Below are positions 1-5,110 of a DNA stretch of 8,323 nt, piece by piece. Origin of the DNA: Microcaldota archaeon (GTDB lineage Archaea > Micrarchaeota > Micrarchaeia > Micrarchaeales > Micrarchaeaceae); contig DAHWIS010000033.1 of NCBI GenBank assembly GCA_027344745.1, positions 1 to 8,323 of the forward strand, written 5' to 3'. Positions within the stretch are counted from its first letter, which is position 1. Every line of letters starts with the position of its first letter. The notes below the pieces were generated by a model. It ran no database searches. It was not told the DNA's origin and saw only the letters and a list, made by a program, of their open reading frames with translations. Made by a program: the position numbers and the translations under genes.

Positions 1-177
1 GTATATGTCAACGTCTTCCGAAAACCTGTTTCCGTTGTAGCATCTCCAGATGGCAGTGTCGCCATGGAATATTATGCCAGGCTCAACCTCGACTAAGGCT
101 TCCACTATGGCATCCTGCAGCCTTGCGAGCGCTACTTGGCCGGAATTGTTGAGTTTTACCTCTATAGGTTCCTGCAT
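1..177 (-). CDS. AbiEii/AbiGii-like nucleotidyltransferase, N-terminal part (cut by window edge)
   Basis: Reading the minus strand from an ATG at 177-175 gives 59 open codons that leave the window at its left edge. Residues 38-59 contain HGDTAIWRCY followed by RFSEDVDIY. This matches the N-terminal signature of AbiEii-type nucleotidyltransferases: a G-G/D-T-A loop, then R-x-S-x-D-x-D, where the two Asp (here D55 and D57) are the expected metal-binding catalytic residues. Known members are toxins of type IV toxin-antitoxin or abortive-infection pairs (AbiE, AbiG); some transfer nucleotides to tRNA. The usual first GG of the loop is GD here. No AbiEi-like antitoxin gene lies upstream, where 180-424 has no minus-strand gene, so a partner would have to be downstream, outside the window, or absent. 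The start is supported by an AGGTAATTG stretch just before it, although the promoter position suggests a nearly leaderless mRNA. The family call is from motif recognition; the C-terminal half is unseen. Confidence 0.72.
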   Translation of the reverse strand, partial: MQEPIEVKLNNSGQVALARLQDAIVEALVEVEPGIIFHGDTAIWRCYNGNRFSEDVDIY

Positions 178-181
178 TCAA

Positions 182-215
182 TTACCTAAATTATATTAAA
201 ATATAAGTTAGGTAA
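182..215 (-). promoter_or_regulatory. 34-bp inverted repeat over the AbiEii-like gene promoter (candidate operator)
   Basis: The left arm TTACCTAAATTATATT (182-197) and right arm AATATAAGTTAGGTAA (200-215) are reverse complements at 15 of 16 positions, with a 2-nt centre. On the minus strand the centre reads as an AT-rich TATA-like box (about 207-198). A start site about 25 nt further on would fall at about 178-183, essentially at the ATG. A dimeric repressor bound here would block TBP access, as expected for an autoregulated toxin-type gene. On the plus strand the right edge (AAATATAAAT, about 214-223) could also serve as a TATA box directing transcription into the omega-RNA-like segment. 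The palindrome is seen directly; the operator role is inference. Confidence 0.5.
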
Positions 216-237
216 AATATAAATCTGTTTCGTTCCG

Positions 238-320
238 CACGACTTTTGTCCCAAAGTCGGTCGCAGAGAAGGTTATTCGTAAGGCAAGAATACCACGACT
301 TTTAAGTCGTGGATGAATTG
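238..320 (+). ncRNA. Omega-RNA / right-end-like structured segment without tnpB
   Basis: Two hairpins are visible. One is CGACTTT (240-246) with AAAGTCG (253-259) and a 6-nt loop. The other is a perfect 9-bp stem, CCACGACTT (293-301) with AAGTCGTGG (304-312), followed by ATGAATTG. The CACGACTTT/AGTCGTG hairpin near the 3' end is strongly reminiscent of the right end and omega-RNA (TnpB guide scaffold) of IS605-type elements such as ISDra2. The decamer CACGACTTTT occurs twice (238-247 and 294-303), so AAGTCGTG (304-311) could pair with either copy, which would allow switching or a pseudoknot. In one plus-strand frame the stretch is open from about 230 to a TGA at 314 and could be a TnpB C-terminal tail overlapping the scaffold, as is usual in this family, but I cannot confirm TnpB homology. 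Whether it is transcribed is unknown. Confidence 0.35.
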
Positions 321-370
321 CACACTGCGATCCGATAAATACTACTTCCTTTCTTGTGATATTCCGTTAA

Positions 371-411
371 TGGCAGAGTGCCGCAAATCTAGCGCGGCAC
401 CGTGACTGCCA
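371..411. repeat. Bulged hairpin upstream of the tnpA fragment (left-end-like)
   Basis: The inner stem is GTGCCGC (378-384) with GCGGCAC (394-400) and a 9-nt loop. An outer stem, TGGCAG (371-376) with CTGCCA (406-411), encloses it, with 1-nt and 5-nt bulges. It ends 13 nt before the ATG of the transposase fragment. IS200/IS605 elements carry subterminal imperfect hairpins that TnpA recognises as single strands, and the left one lies upstream of tnpA, so the position and bulged shape fit. A chance or regulatory hairpin is the alternative. Confidence 0.45.
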
Positions 412-424
412 GAAACGTGATCAC

Positions 425-637
425 ATGAATAGCCTAGCGAATGCAAAATATAAAGAACCATCTGCCAACGACGTTGGCCATCAGTACAACTTCCAACACC
501 TTGTGTTGGTTACGAAATACAGGTACAAAATGTTTAAGAATCCGAAGACCGTTGGGATAATGCTGACACGCTTTATTACGCAGTGGAAAGACATTGGGGT
601 AAAGAAGAGAAACAACGCTTGGGGAAAAGACGTTTAG
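425..637 (+). pseudogene. IS200-type transposase TnpA, N-terminal remnant
   Basis: The 70-codon frame opens with a segment (residues ~19-45: GHQYNFQHLVLVTKYRYKMF and a few more) that looks like the first beta-strand and KYR motif of Y1 HUH transposases of the IS200/IS605 family (typical form YHLVxVTKYRxKVF). Such transposases are about 130-150 residues and carry a His-U-His metal site and a later catalytic Tyr. Neither is present in frame: similarity ends near residue 45 and the tail looks unrelated. Another frame from about 550 reads ADTLYYAVERHWG, which could be a leftover of the C-terminal Tyr helix after an internal deletion, but this is weak. The start is preceded closely by GTGATC. The frame overlaps the 3' end of the convergent aIF2-gamma gene by 4 nt. 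It is almost certainly non-functional. Confidence 0.55.
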
Positions 638-1854
638 TGCATCATGGCGTATCCGGTGAGCCTCCATCGCTGGCCCATGTTGCGCATTACCGCCATCTTT
701 ATGCCCTGTTCGGCGCATATGGGATGCCTAAGGTCGAGCTCCAGCTTGCTTTTCTTCGCCTTTTTTATGTAGCCGACAACGGTAAGGGTGCCAACGCTCA
801 GCAATAACGGTTCGTTTTCTGCAAATCCTTTTTCCTGAATGTCCTGCCTGTTGAGCGAGTGGTATGCTACGCTCATCGAGGTTATAACGTCGGGCAGCTT
901 TCCGGGATATCCGACTACGTTTCCTACAAGTCCGTCTGCCTTTGTGAAATAGGGGTCTATCTCGGTAGAGATTCCTATCAACCCGCCCGGAAGCGCTTTT
1001 TCAAGCTTGTCCGTGCCGTTGCTTATCTCGGTTATTATTGTTGTGGCTGGCTTGTAGGTCTCCTTCTTTGAATTTGATTCAAGCTTTATGCCCGGGCGTA
1101 TCTCTATTTCGTCTCCTACCTTGAAGCTGCCTCTTACAAGCGTGCCTCCGATTACGCCTCCCCTCATCTCTCCTACTACCGCTCCCGGCCTATTGATGTC
1201 AAAAGAGCGCGCGACATACATCAACGGGTCCGCGTTTGGGTCTATCTCTGGCTTCTCCATCTTCACTATCATCGAGAGCAGGACGTCTATATTGATGTTT
1301 CTGTTGGTCATCACGGGCACTATCGGCGCGTCCTCTATCGCGCTGCCCTTTATGAACTCCTTTATTTGCTTGTAGTGTTCTATCGCCTTGGCTTTTCCAA
1401 CTATGTCTATTTTGCTTTGGACTATTATGACATTCTTCAGCCCAAGCAGGTTTATTATCATAAGGTGCTCCTTTGTCTGTTGCATTGGACATGCTTCGTT
1501 TGCAGCTATTACGAAAAGTATCCCGTTTATTATGTTGGCACCAGCTATCGCCGTAGCCATGAGCGTCTCGTGCCCCGGGGCATCCAATATGGATATCCTC
1601 ATGAAAGGCTCGGGCACGCCCTCGCATCCGCTGCATTTGTCATTTATGGTATACGCTCCCGGGCCTTCGCAATCCGCGCATTTCTTTATTATCACATCCG
1701 CATAGCCAAGCTTTATGGTCATGTTGCGCTTGAGGCTCTCGCTGTGCCTGTCGGTCCATACGTTTGTAAGCACCCTGACAAGCGACGTTTTGCCGTGGTC
1801 TATATGGCCAAGCGTGCCTATATTCAACGAACTCTGCCTTATATCATCCAACAT
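634..1854 (-). CDS. eif2g: Translation initiation factor aIF2 subunit gamma
   Basis: This is the GTP-binding core of the aIF2 heterotrimer, which carries Met-tRNAi to the small ribosomal subunit. At 406 residues it is full length. Order of motifs: P-loop GHIDHGKT (16-23), switch I with NMTIKLGYA (44-52), zinc knuckle with CxxC pairs at C59/C62 and C74/C77, G3 DAPGH (91-95), then the aIF2-gamma domain II signature RSFDINRPG (216-224) and GGVIGG. Domain III ends in RNMGQRWRLTGYAMM. The knuckle and the VWTD-HSE segment separate it from EF-1alpha and SelB. Odd points: the G4 motif normally NKID is SKID (147-150), and the usual G5 SAL-type stretch reads VMTNRNINID (181-190). The gene follows rps6e by 21 nt on the same strand, so the two are probably co-transcribed. 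The ATG has only a weak upstream AAGTGAT. Its 3' end abuts the IS remnant. Confidence 0.97.
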   Translation of the reverse strand: MLDDIRQSSLNIGTLGHIDHGKTSLVRVLTNVWTDRHSESLKRNMTIKLGYADVIIKKCADCEGPGAYTINDKCSGCEGVPEPFMRISILDAPGHETLMATAIAGANIINGILFVIAANEACPMQQTKEHLMIINLLGLKNVIIVQSKIDIVGKAKAIEHYKQIKEFIKGSAIEDAPIVPVMTNRNINIDVLLSMIVKMEKPEIDPNADPLMYVARSFDINRPGAVVGEMRGGVIGGTLVRGSFKVGDEIEIRPGIKLESNSKKETYKPATTIITEISNGTDKLEKALPGGLIGISTEIDPYFTKADGLVGNVVGYPGKLPDVITSMSVAYHSLNRQDIQEKGFAENEPLLLSVGTLTVVGYIKKAKKSKLELDLRHPICAEQGIKMAVMRNMGQRWRLTGYAMMH

Positions 1855-1875
1855 ATCACTTAAATATAAAGAGAA

Positions 1876-2277
1876 TCACTCCTTCTTCTCATCAGGTTTT
1901 TTCTCCTTTTCCTTTTTCGGCATAATCTCGTCTATGCCCTTATCCCCATATTCTACAATTACAAGATTCAGCTGCGCTGTGTTAGGGTTTACCGAATTGC
2001 CTACCAAGGTCCTTCTCCTATGCATGCCCTTCATGCTGCCAGAATTGCTAATCTTCTTCAGCACGCTTTTCTTTGCTGCACCTTCTATATTGGCTTGCAT
2101 CGGGAAACCGCTTGTGTCTGATCCGCCTGTGATTTTCAGCGTGTAACCCGAGAGCCCGATGATAGTGCCGTCTACTGTGTCCCCTATCTTTTTATTGTTC
2201 AGTGCAACCGATATCTCGCTGCTTATCTCTGCCTGTGCTGTCCTTCCTGTTTTCGGATCGGAATATACTATTTTCAA
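1876..2277 (-). CDS. rps6e: Ribosomal protein eS6 (S6e)
   Basis: This small-subunit protein is shared by archaea and eukaryotes. The 133-residue product opens KIVYSDPKTGRTAQ and contains the family hallmarks IGDTVDGTIIGLSGYTLKITGG, SGFPM (residues 56-60) and the basic MHRRRTLVGN near residues 84-94, all in the usual order. Archaeal S6e proteins are generally about 125-130 residues; the slight excess is a charged tail rich in Lys, Glu and Asp. The start is TTG (2277-2275), chosen because GGTGAG lies immediately upstream (2286-2281) and the protein begins exactly where the family does; no in-frame ATG is near. It lies 66 nt after cdc48 and 21 nt before the aIF2-gamma gene. An AT-rich TATA-like run (about 2317-2330) in the cdc48 spacer could give it its own promoter. 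Confidence 0.96.
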   Translation of the reverse strand: MKIVYSDPKTGRTAQAEISSEISVALNNKKIGDTVDGTIIGLSGYTLKITGGSDTSGFPMQANIEGAAKKSVLKKISNSGSMKGMHRRRTLVGNSVNPNTAQLNLVIVEYGDKGIDEIMPKKEKEKKPDEKKE

Positions 2278-2343
2278 AATCTCACCTTATTGCCTTGCCT
2301 TCTTATTTGCATCAAAATTATTAATAATATGCATGGGCTCTGC

Positions 2344-4500
2344 CTATCTATACATGCTCTCAGGTTCATCCTTGAACCTCTTTATCCTTTCGGCAAGTTC
2401 CTTCGGTATCGCCGGCCTTACTTCGTTAAGCGCATTGTCAAAATCGCTTTTTGACACTACCTCCTTGTTCTTCCTTATCGCACTCATGCCCGCCTCCCTG
2501 CAAACGTTCTCAAGCTCTGCGCCGGTATACCCCTCTGTTGCCTTTGCCAGCACTTCTATTTCAACGTCTTTAGTCAAAGGCATGCGTTTCATATGCACCT
2601 TGAGTATGGCTTTTCTGGTCTCAACGTCAGGCATCGGAATCTCTATTATCTTGTCGAACCTCCCCGGCCTGAGTAGCGCAGGGTCTATTATATCCGGCCT
2701 GTTGGTTGCGGCTATGACTATTACGTTTTTAAGGTCTTGCAATCCGTCCATTTCGGTAAGCAATGTATCTACAACCCTTTCGGTAACTACGGAGTCCGAA
2801 GAATCGCCGTTTCTGGAATAGGCCACAGAATCTATTTCATCTATGAATATTATGCATGGTGCTGCCATCTTTGCTTTCCTAAAGACCTCGCGCACCGCCT
2901 TCTCGCTTTCCCCAACATATTTACTGAGGAATTCAGGGCCTTTTATCGATATGAAATTCGATTCCCTTTCGGTAGCTACGGCTTTTGCCAACATCGTTTT
3001 TCCAGTGCCCGGAGGGCCTACGAGCAATACTCCTCTTATCGGGCGTATGCCCATCTTCTCGAATGTTTCGGGTTTTTTAATAGGCAGTTCCACTGCCTCT
3101 TTCAATTGCGATTTAATCTCTTCCAATCCTCCGACATCGCTCCAGTGGAGGTTCGGCCTTTCTACGAATACCTCGCGGAGCGCACTAGGCTGTATTGCAT
3201 TGAAGGCATCCATAAAATCGCCCTTTGTTACCTCAAGGCTTATGAGCACTTCGTTTGGTACGGATCTTTTGTTTAATACCTGTGGAAGTATCTTCCTGAG
3301 CGATGCCATGGCCGCTTCTCTTGCCAATGCAGTTATATCCGCCCCGGTATATCCGTGTGTTATGTCTGCAAGTTCCTCTACGCTTACGCCTTTTGCCAAC
3401 GGCATGTTCCTGGTGTGTATCTGCAATATCTCTTTCCTTGCGTTCCTGTCCGGCACCCCTATCTCTATTTCCCTGTCGAACCTCCCCGGCCTTCGGAGCG
3501 CAGGGTCTATGGCGTTCTGCCTGTTGGTTGCGCCTATAACTATGACCTGGCCCCTCGAGCCCATGCCGTCCATGAGCGTGAGCAGTTGCGATACCATCCT
3601 ACGCTCTACTTCATTGGTTGCCTCCTCCCTTTTAGGGGCTATGGCGTCTATTTCGTCCATGAATATTATGGTGGGCGCTTTTTCCTTAGCCTCTACGAAT
3701 ATGCTCCTTAACCTCTCCTCGCTTTCCCCGACGAACTTGCTCACAAGCTCCGGTCCGGATATGTCTATAAAATTAGCATCGCTCTCGTTCGCTACCGCCT
3801 TGGCCAGCAATGTCTTGCCTGTGCCTGGTGCGCCGAAAAGAAGCACGCCTTTAGGCGGTTCTATGCCCAACCGTTCGAAGAGCTCCGGATACCTTATTGG
3901 CAATTCTACCATCTCCCTTATCTTTTGCATCTCGTTTTTCAATCCGCCGATGTCCTCGTAGTGGACATCGCCTATGCGTATCATAGACTCGGATACCGGT
4001 TCGGTCTTTACGACGATCTCCGTGTTTTGCGTGACCCTTACTACGCCATGGGGCACAATCTGTGCAACTACAAACCTAAAGACGTATCCAAACATCGGGA
4101 CGGGCACTACATCGCCTTTTACCAGCGGATGATTTTCAAGCTTGTTTTTTGCATATCCCGCGAAATCCGGTGATATCGGAGTTCGCTGATTTTGCGGAGG
4201 CGCCAATACGACCTTTTCTGGATCGTTGACCGCTGCCTTTGTGAGGAATACCTTGTCTCCTATGCCAACGCCAAGGCTCTCCCTCGTCCATCCGTCTATC
4301 CTTATAAAATCTAGCCCTTCGTCTACCTGGTGCGCCGGCAGGGCTATGGCCGCGGTAGACCTGCGCTTGCCCTTTATCTCTATGATATCGCCGGAAGTGA
4401 GGTTCAGCAGCTTCCTTGCTTTCGAATCTATCCTCGCTATGCCTCTGCCATCGTCTGTAACAAGTGCGCCTGCGATTGTAAGTTCAATTCCATTAACCAC
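2344..4500 (-). CDS. cdc48: Cdc48/VCP/VAT-type AAA+ ATPase (two AAA domains)
   Basis: This is an ATP-driven protein unfoldase that extracts and unfolds proteins, in archaea for example for the 20S proteasome. With the GTG at 4500 as start it has 718 residues, a normal length. Order: double-psi beta-barrel N-domain (about 1-85), second N subdomain (about 90-170), D1 AAA with Walker A GAPGTGKT (223-230), Walker B IIFMDEID (278-285), sensor ATN (324-326) and RRPGRFD; then D2 with GPPGTGKT (495-502), IIFIDEID (550-557), ATN (598-600) and LLRPGRFD. The D1 P-loop has Ala where GPPGTGKT is usual; all catalytic residues are kept. The C-terminus is Met-Tyr-Arg, fitting a hydrophobic-Tyr-X proteasome-docking tail. 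An 18-codon upstream ATG extension is possible, but the GTG has GGTGAT at 4510-4505 and yields the family's normal N-terminus. It heads a run with rps6e and the aIF2-gamma gene. Confidence 0.97.
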   Translation of the reverse strand: MVNGIELTIAGALVTDDGRGIARIDSKARKLLNLTSGDIIEIKGKRRSTAAIALPAHQVDEGLDFIRIDGWTRESLGVGIGDKVFLTKAAVNDPEKVVLAPPQNQRTPISPDFAGYAKNKLENHPLVKGDVVPVPMFGYVFRFVVAQIVPHGVVRVTQNTEIVVKTEPVSESMIRIGDVHYEDIGGLKNEMQKIREMVELPIRYPELFERLGIEPPKGVLLFGAPGTGKTLLAKAVANESDANFIDISGPELVSKFVGESEERLRSIFVEAKEKAPTIIFMDEIDAIAPKREEATNEVERRMVSQLLTLMDGMGSRGQVIVIGATNRQNAIDPALRRPGRFDREIEIGVPDRNARKEILQIHTRNMPLAKGVSVEELADITHGYTGADITALAREAAMASLRKILPQVLNKRSVPNEVLISLEVTKGDFMDAFNAIQPSALREVFVERPNLHWSDVGGLEEIKSQLKEAVELPIKKPETFEKMGIRPIRGVLLVGPPGTGKTMLAKAVATERESNFISIKGPEFLSKYVGESEKAVREVFRKAKMAAPCIIFIDEIDSVAYSRNGDSSDSVVTERVVDTLLTEMDGLQDLKNVIVIAATNRPDIIDPALLRPGRFDKIIEIPMPDVETRKAILKVHMKRMPLTKDVEIEVLAKATEGYTGAELENVCREAGMSAIRKNKEVVSKSDFDNALNEVRPAIPKELAERIKRFKDEPESMYR

Positions 4501-4504
4501 TAAA

Positions 4505-4551
4505 ATCACCGCATAAACATAATAAAATCGACCGAGGAGCTTTATTATATC
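4505..4551 (-). promoter_or_regulatory. cdc48 promoter and Shine-Dalgarno site
   Basis: On the minus strand GGATATAATAAAG (4552-4540) is a good TATA-like box about 45 nt before the GTG. Initiation about 25 nt downstream would leave a leader of roughly 20 nt that contains the GGTGAT SD (4510-4505), 4 nt from the GTG. Other AT-rich boxes (4584-4595, 4611-4620) lie further upstream and are alternatives. Confidence 0.45.
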
Positions 4552-4642
4552 CAAAAATTATACTTACTAATTTTAAATTGAAAGTTATAAATAACATACC
4601 CTAACCGAAATTTATAAAATTAAAGGATGAGAATATTATATC

Positions 4643-4654
4643 AAAAACAAAAAA
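4643..4654 (-). terminator. Oligo-T terminator of the acidic micro-gene
   Basis: The plus strand has A5 (4643-4647) and A6 (4649-4654), which read as T6 and T5 on the minus strand, about 40 nt after the stop of the acidic gene. Archaeal RNA polymerase stops at such runs of T without needing a hairpin. It would separate this gene from cdc48 downstream. Confidence 0.45.
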
Positions 4655-4690
4655 TACAAGTTACAATCTCCTGTTGTTTCTATCGATGTA

Positions 4691-4777
4691 CTATTCCTCC
4701 TCTTCGTCTTCTTCTTCGTCTTCGTCTTCTTCCTCTTCCTCCTCTTCGGTTTCTTCTTCCTCTTCATCTTTTGCCAT
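4691..4777 (-). CDS. 28-residue poly-Glu/Asp micro-protein, unknown function
   Basis: From an ATG at 4777 the frame runs 28 codons to TAG: Met-Ala-Lys, then 20 Glu and 4 Asp interrupted by one Thr. So 24 of 28 residues are acidic and the predicted charge is extreme. It would be disordered, with no membrane segment. Support for a real gene: AAGGTG (4790-4785) sits 7 nt before the ATG, a strong TATA box (4824-4811) is properly placed, and oligo-T follows. Glu codons are mixed (14 GAA, 6 GAG) and Asp uses GAT once and GAC three times, so this is not a simple triplet repeat. I recognise no family. Conceivable roles are a DNA-mimic or basic-protein chaperone, or cation binding; none is shown. The opposite-strand Leu/Pro-rich frame (from 4627) is its shadow. 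The alternative is a low-complexity leader or regulatory peptide. Confidence 0.6.
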   Translation of the reverse strand: MAKDEEEEETEEEEEEEDEDEEEDEEEE

Positions 4778-4810
4778 GGTATCACACCTTAAAGCTATAT
4801 AACAAATACG

Positions 4811-4824
4811 AATATATATAAAAA
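4811..4824. promoter_or_regulatory. TATA box of the acidic micro-gene, nearly symmetric
   Basis: TTTTTATATATATT on the minus strand (4824-4811) lies 34 nt or more from the ATG at 4777 and would place the transcript start near 4790, just before the SD. Because the TATATATA core (4812-4819 region) is symmetric, it could also fire to the right, with a start near 4847, into the hairpin-bearing spacer. Confidence 0.5.
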
Positions 4825-5047
4825 CTTGTCTGAAAAATGCGCCCGCGCTAATGCAAAGCGGATAAATTAATATTGGGTTTATCCGCCCATAATCGCAAAA
4901 CAATCATGCGCCCGTATCCCCCAGAACTGCCGTTCAAATAAATTACGCAATATATTTATTTCTATGCCTTGCATAAATAAAGTGCAGCTTTCTTGCTGCT
5001 TACATAAAGGCATGCTCTAAAATCTAAAATGTCCGTCGATATAAAGG
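4825..5047. other. Gene-free divergent spacer with two hairpins
   Basis: I see no coding region, tRNA or rRNA here. Contents: a perfect 9-bp stem, GCGGATAAA (4858-4866) with TTTATCCGC (4878-4886) and an 11-nt loop; the direct repeat ATGCGCCCG at 4837-4845 and 4906-4914, which brackets that hairpin; and a nested structure with outer stem ATGCCTT (4964-4970)/AAGGCAT (5007-5013) and inner stem GCAGC (4984-4988)/GCTGC (4995-4999) with a 6-nt loop. A TATA-like AATATATTTAT lies at about 4949-4959. Regulatory sites for the divergent genes or a small RNA are possible. Confidence 0.4.
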
Positions 5048-5105
5048 TATATATATTAGAACGGCATATCATAGGTTGAGTTATAAATCATACTAAATAA
5101 GGTGA
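5048..5105 (+). promoter_or_regulatory. aEF1A promoter and Shine-Dalgarno site
   Basis: TATATATATTA (5048-5058), preceded by purine-rich AAAGG that could act as the BRE, is a strong TATA box. Initiation would fall near 5080, giving a leader of about 30 nt that contains GGTGA (5101-5105), 5 nt before the ATG at 5111. That SD also argues against starting at the in-frame GTG at 5102, which lies inside it. Confidence 0.6.
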
Positions 5106-5110
5106 AACAA

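Larger units (their letters stand above)
238..565 (+). mobile_element. Degraded IS200/IS605-family remnant
   Basis: This stretch joins three things typical of IS200/IS605 elements: a right-end-like hairpin segment (238-320), a bulged hairpin just upstream of a transposase start (371-411), and an N-terminal TnpA-like coding fragment (from 425). There is no tnpB and no complete tnpA. Recognisable transposase similarity fades near 565 and the remaining sequence runs into the 3' end of the aIF2-gamma gene. The element ends cannot be placed from sequence alone, since this family makes no target duplication or terminal inverted repeats. It may be one element with a deletion or two adjacent scars. 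Confidence 0.5.

Noticed and set aside
434..718. Minus-strand frame over the IS remnant as a possible antitoxin for the AbiEii-like gene
   Set aside because: It overlaps the end of the aIF2-gamma gene out of frame and is antisense to the transposase fragment. It has no winged-helix pattern and is separated from the toxin-like gene by over 250 nt.
2843..3961. Long plus-strand open frame of 372 codons
   Set aside because: It lies wholly antisense inside cdc48. Its Ser/Leu-rich composition is the complement of the real gene, and it has no SD or recognisable domain.
4501..4554. 18-codon N-terminal extension of Cdc48 from an upstream ATG
   Set aside because: The extension is hydrophobic and unlike the family. 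It would contain the TATA-like and SD sequences, and the GTG at 4500 has a GGTGAT SD and gives the standard N-terminus.
4627..4821. Plus-strand Leu/Pro/Arg-rich frame preceded by a good TATA-like ACCGAAATTTATAAAAT
   Set aside because: It is the mirror of the poly-acidic gene, and the repeats of Leu/Arg/Pro come from complementing GAA/GAG. The TATA-like box is real sequence, but without a plausible product I assign no gene.
5102..5110. GTG start three codons upstream for aEF1A
   Set aside because: The GTG is part of the GGTGA Shine-Dalgarno site. The ATG at 5111 gives the usual aEF1A N-terminus.
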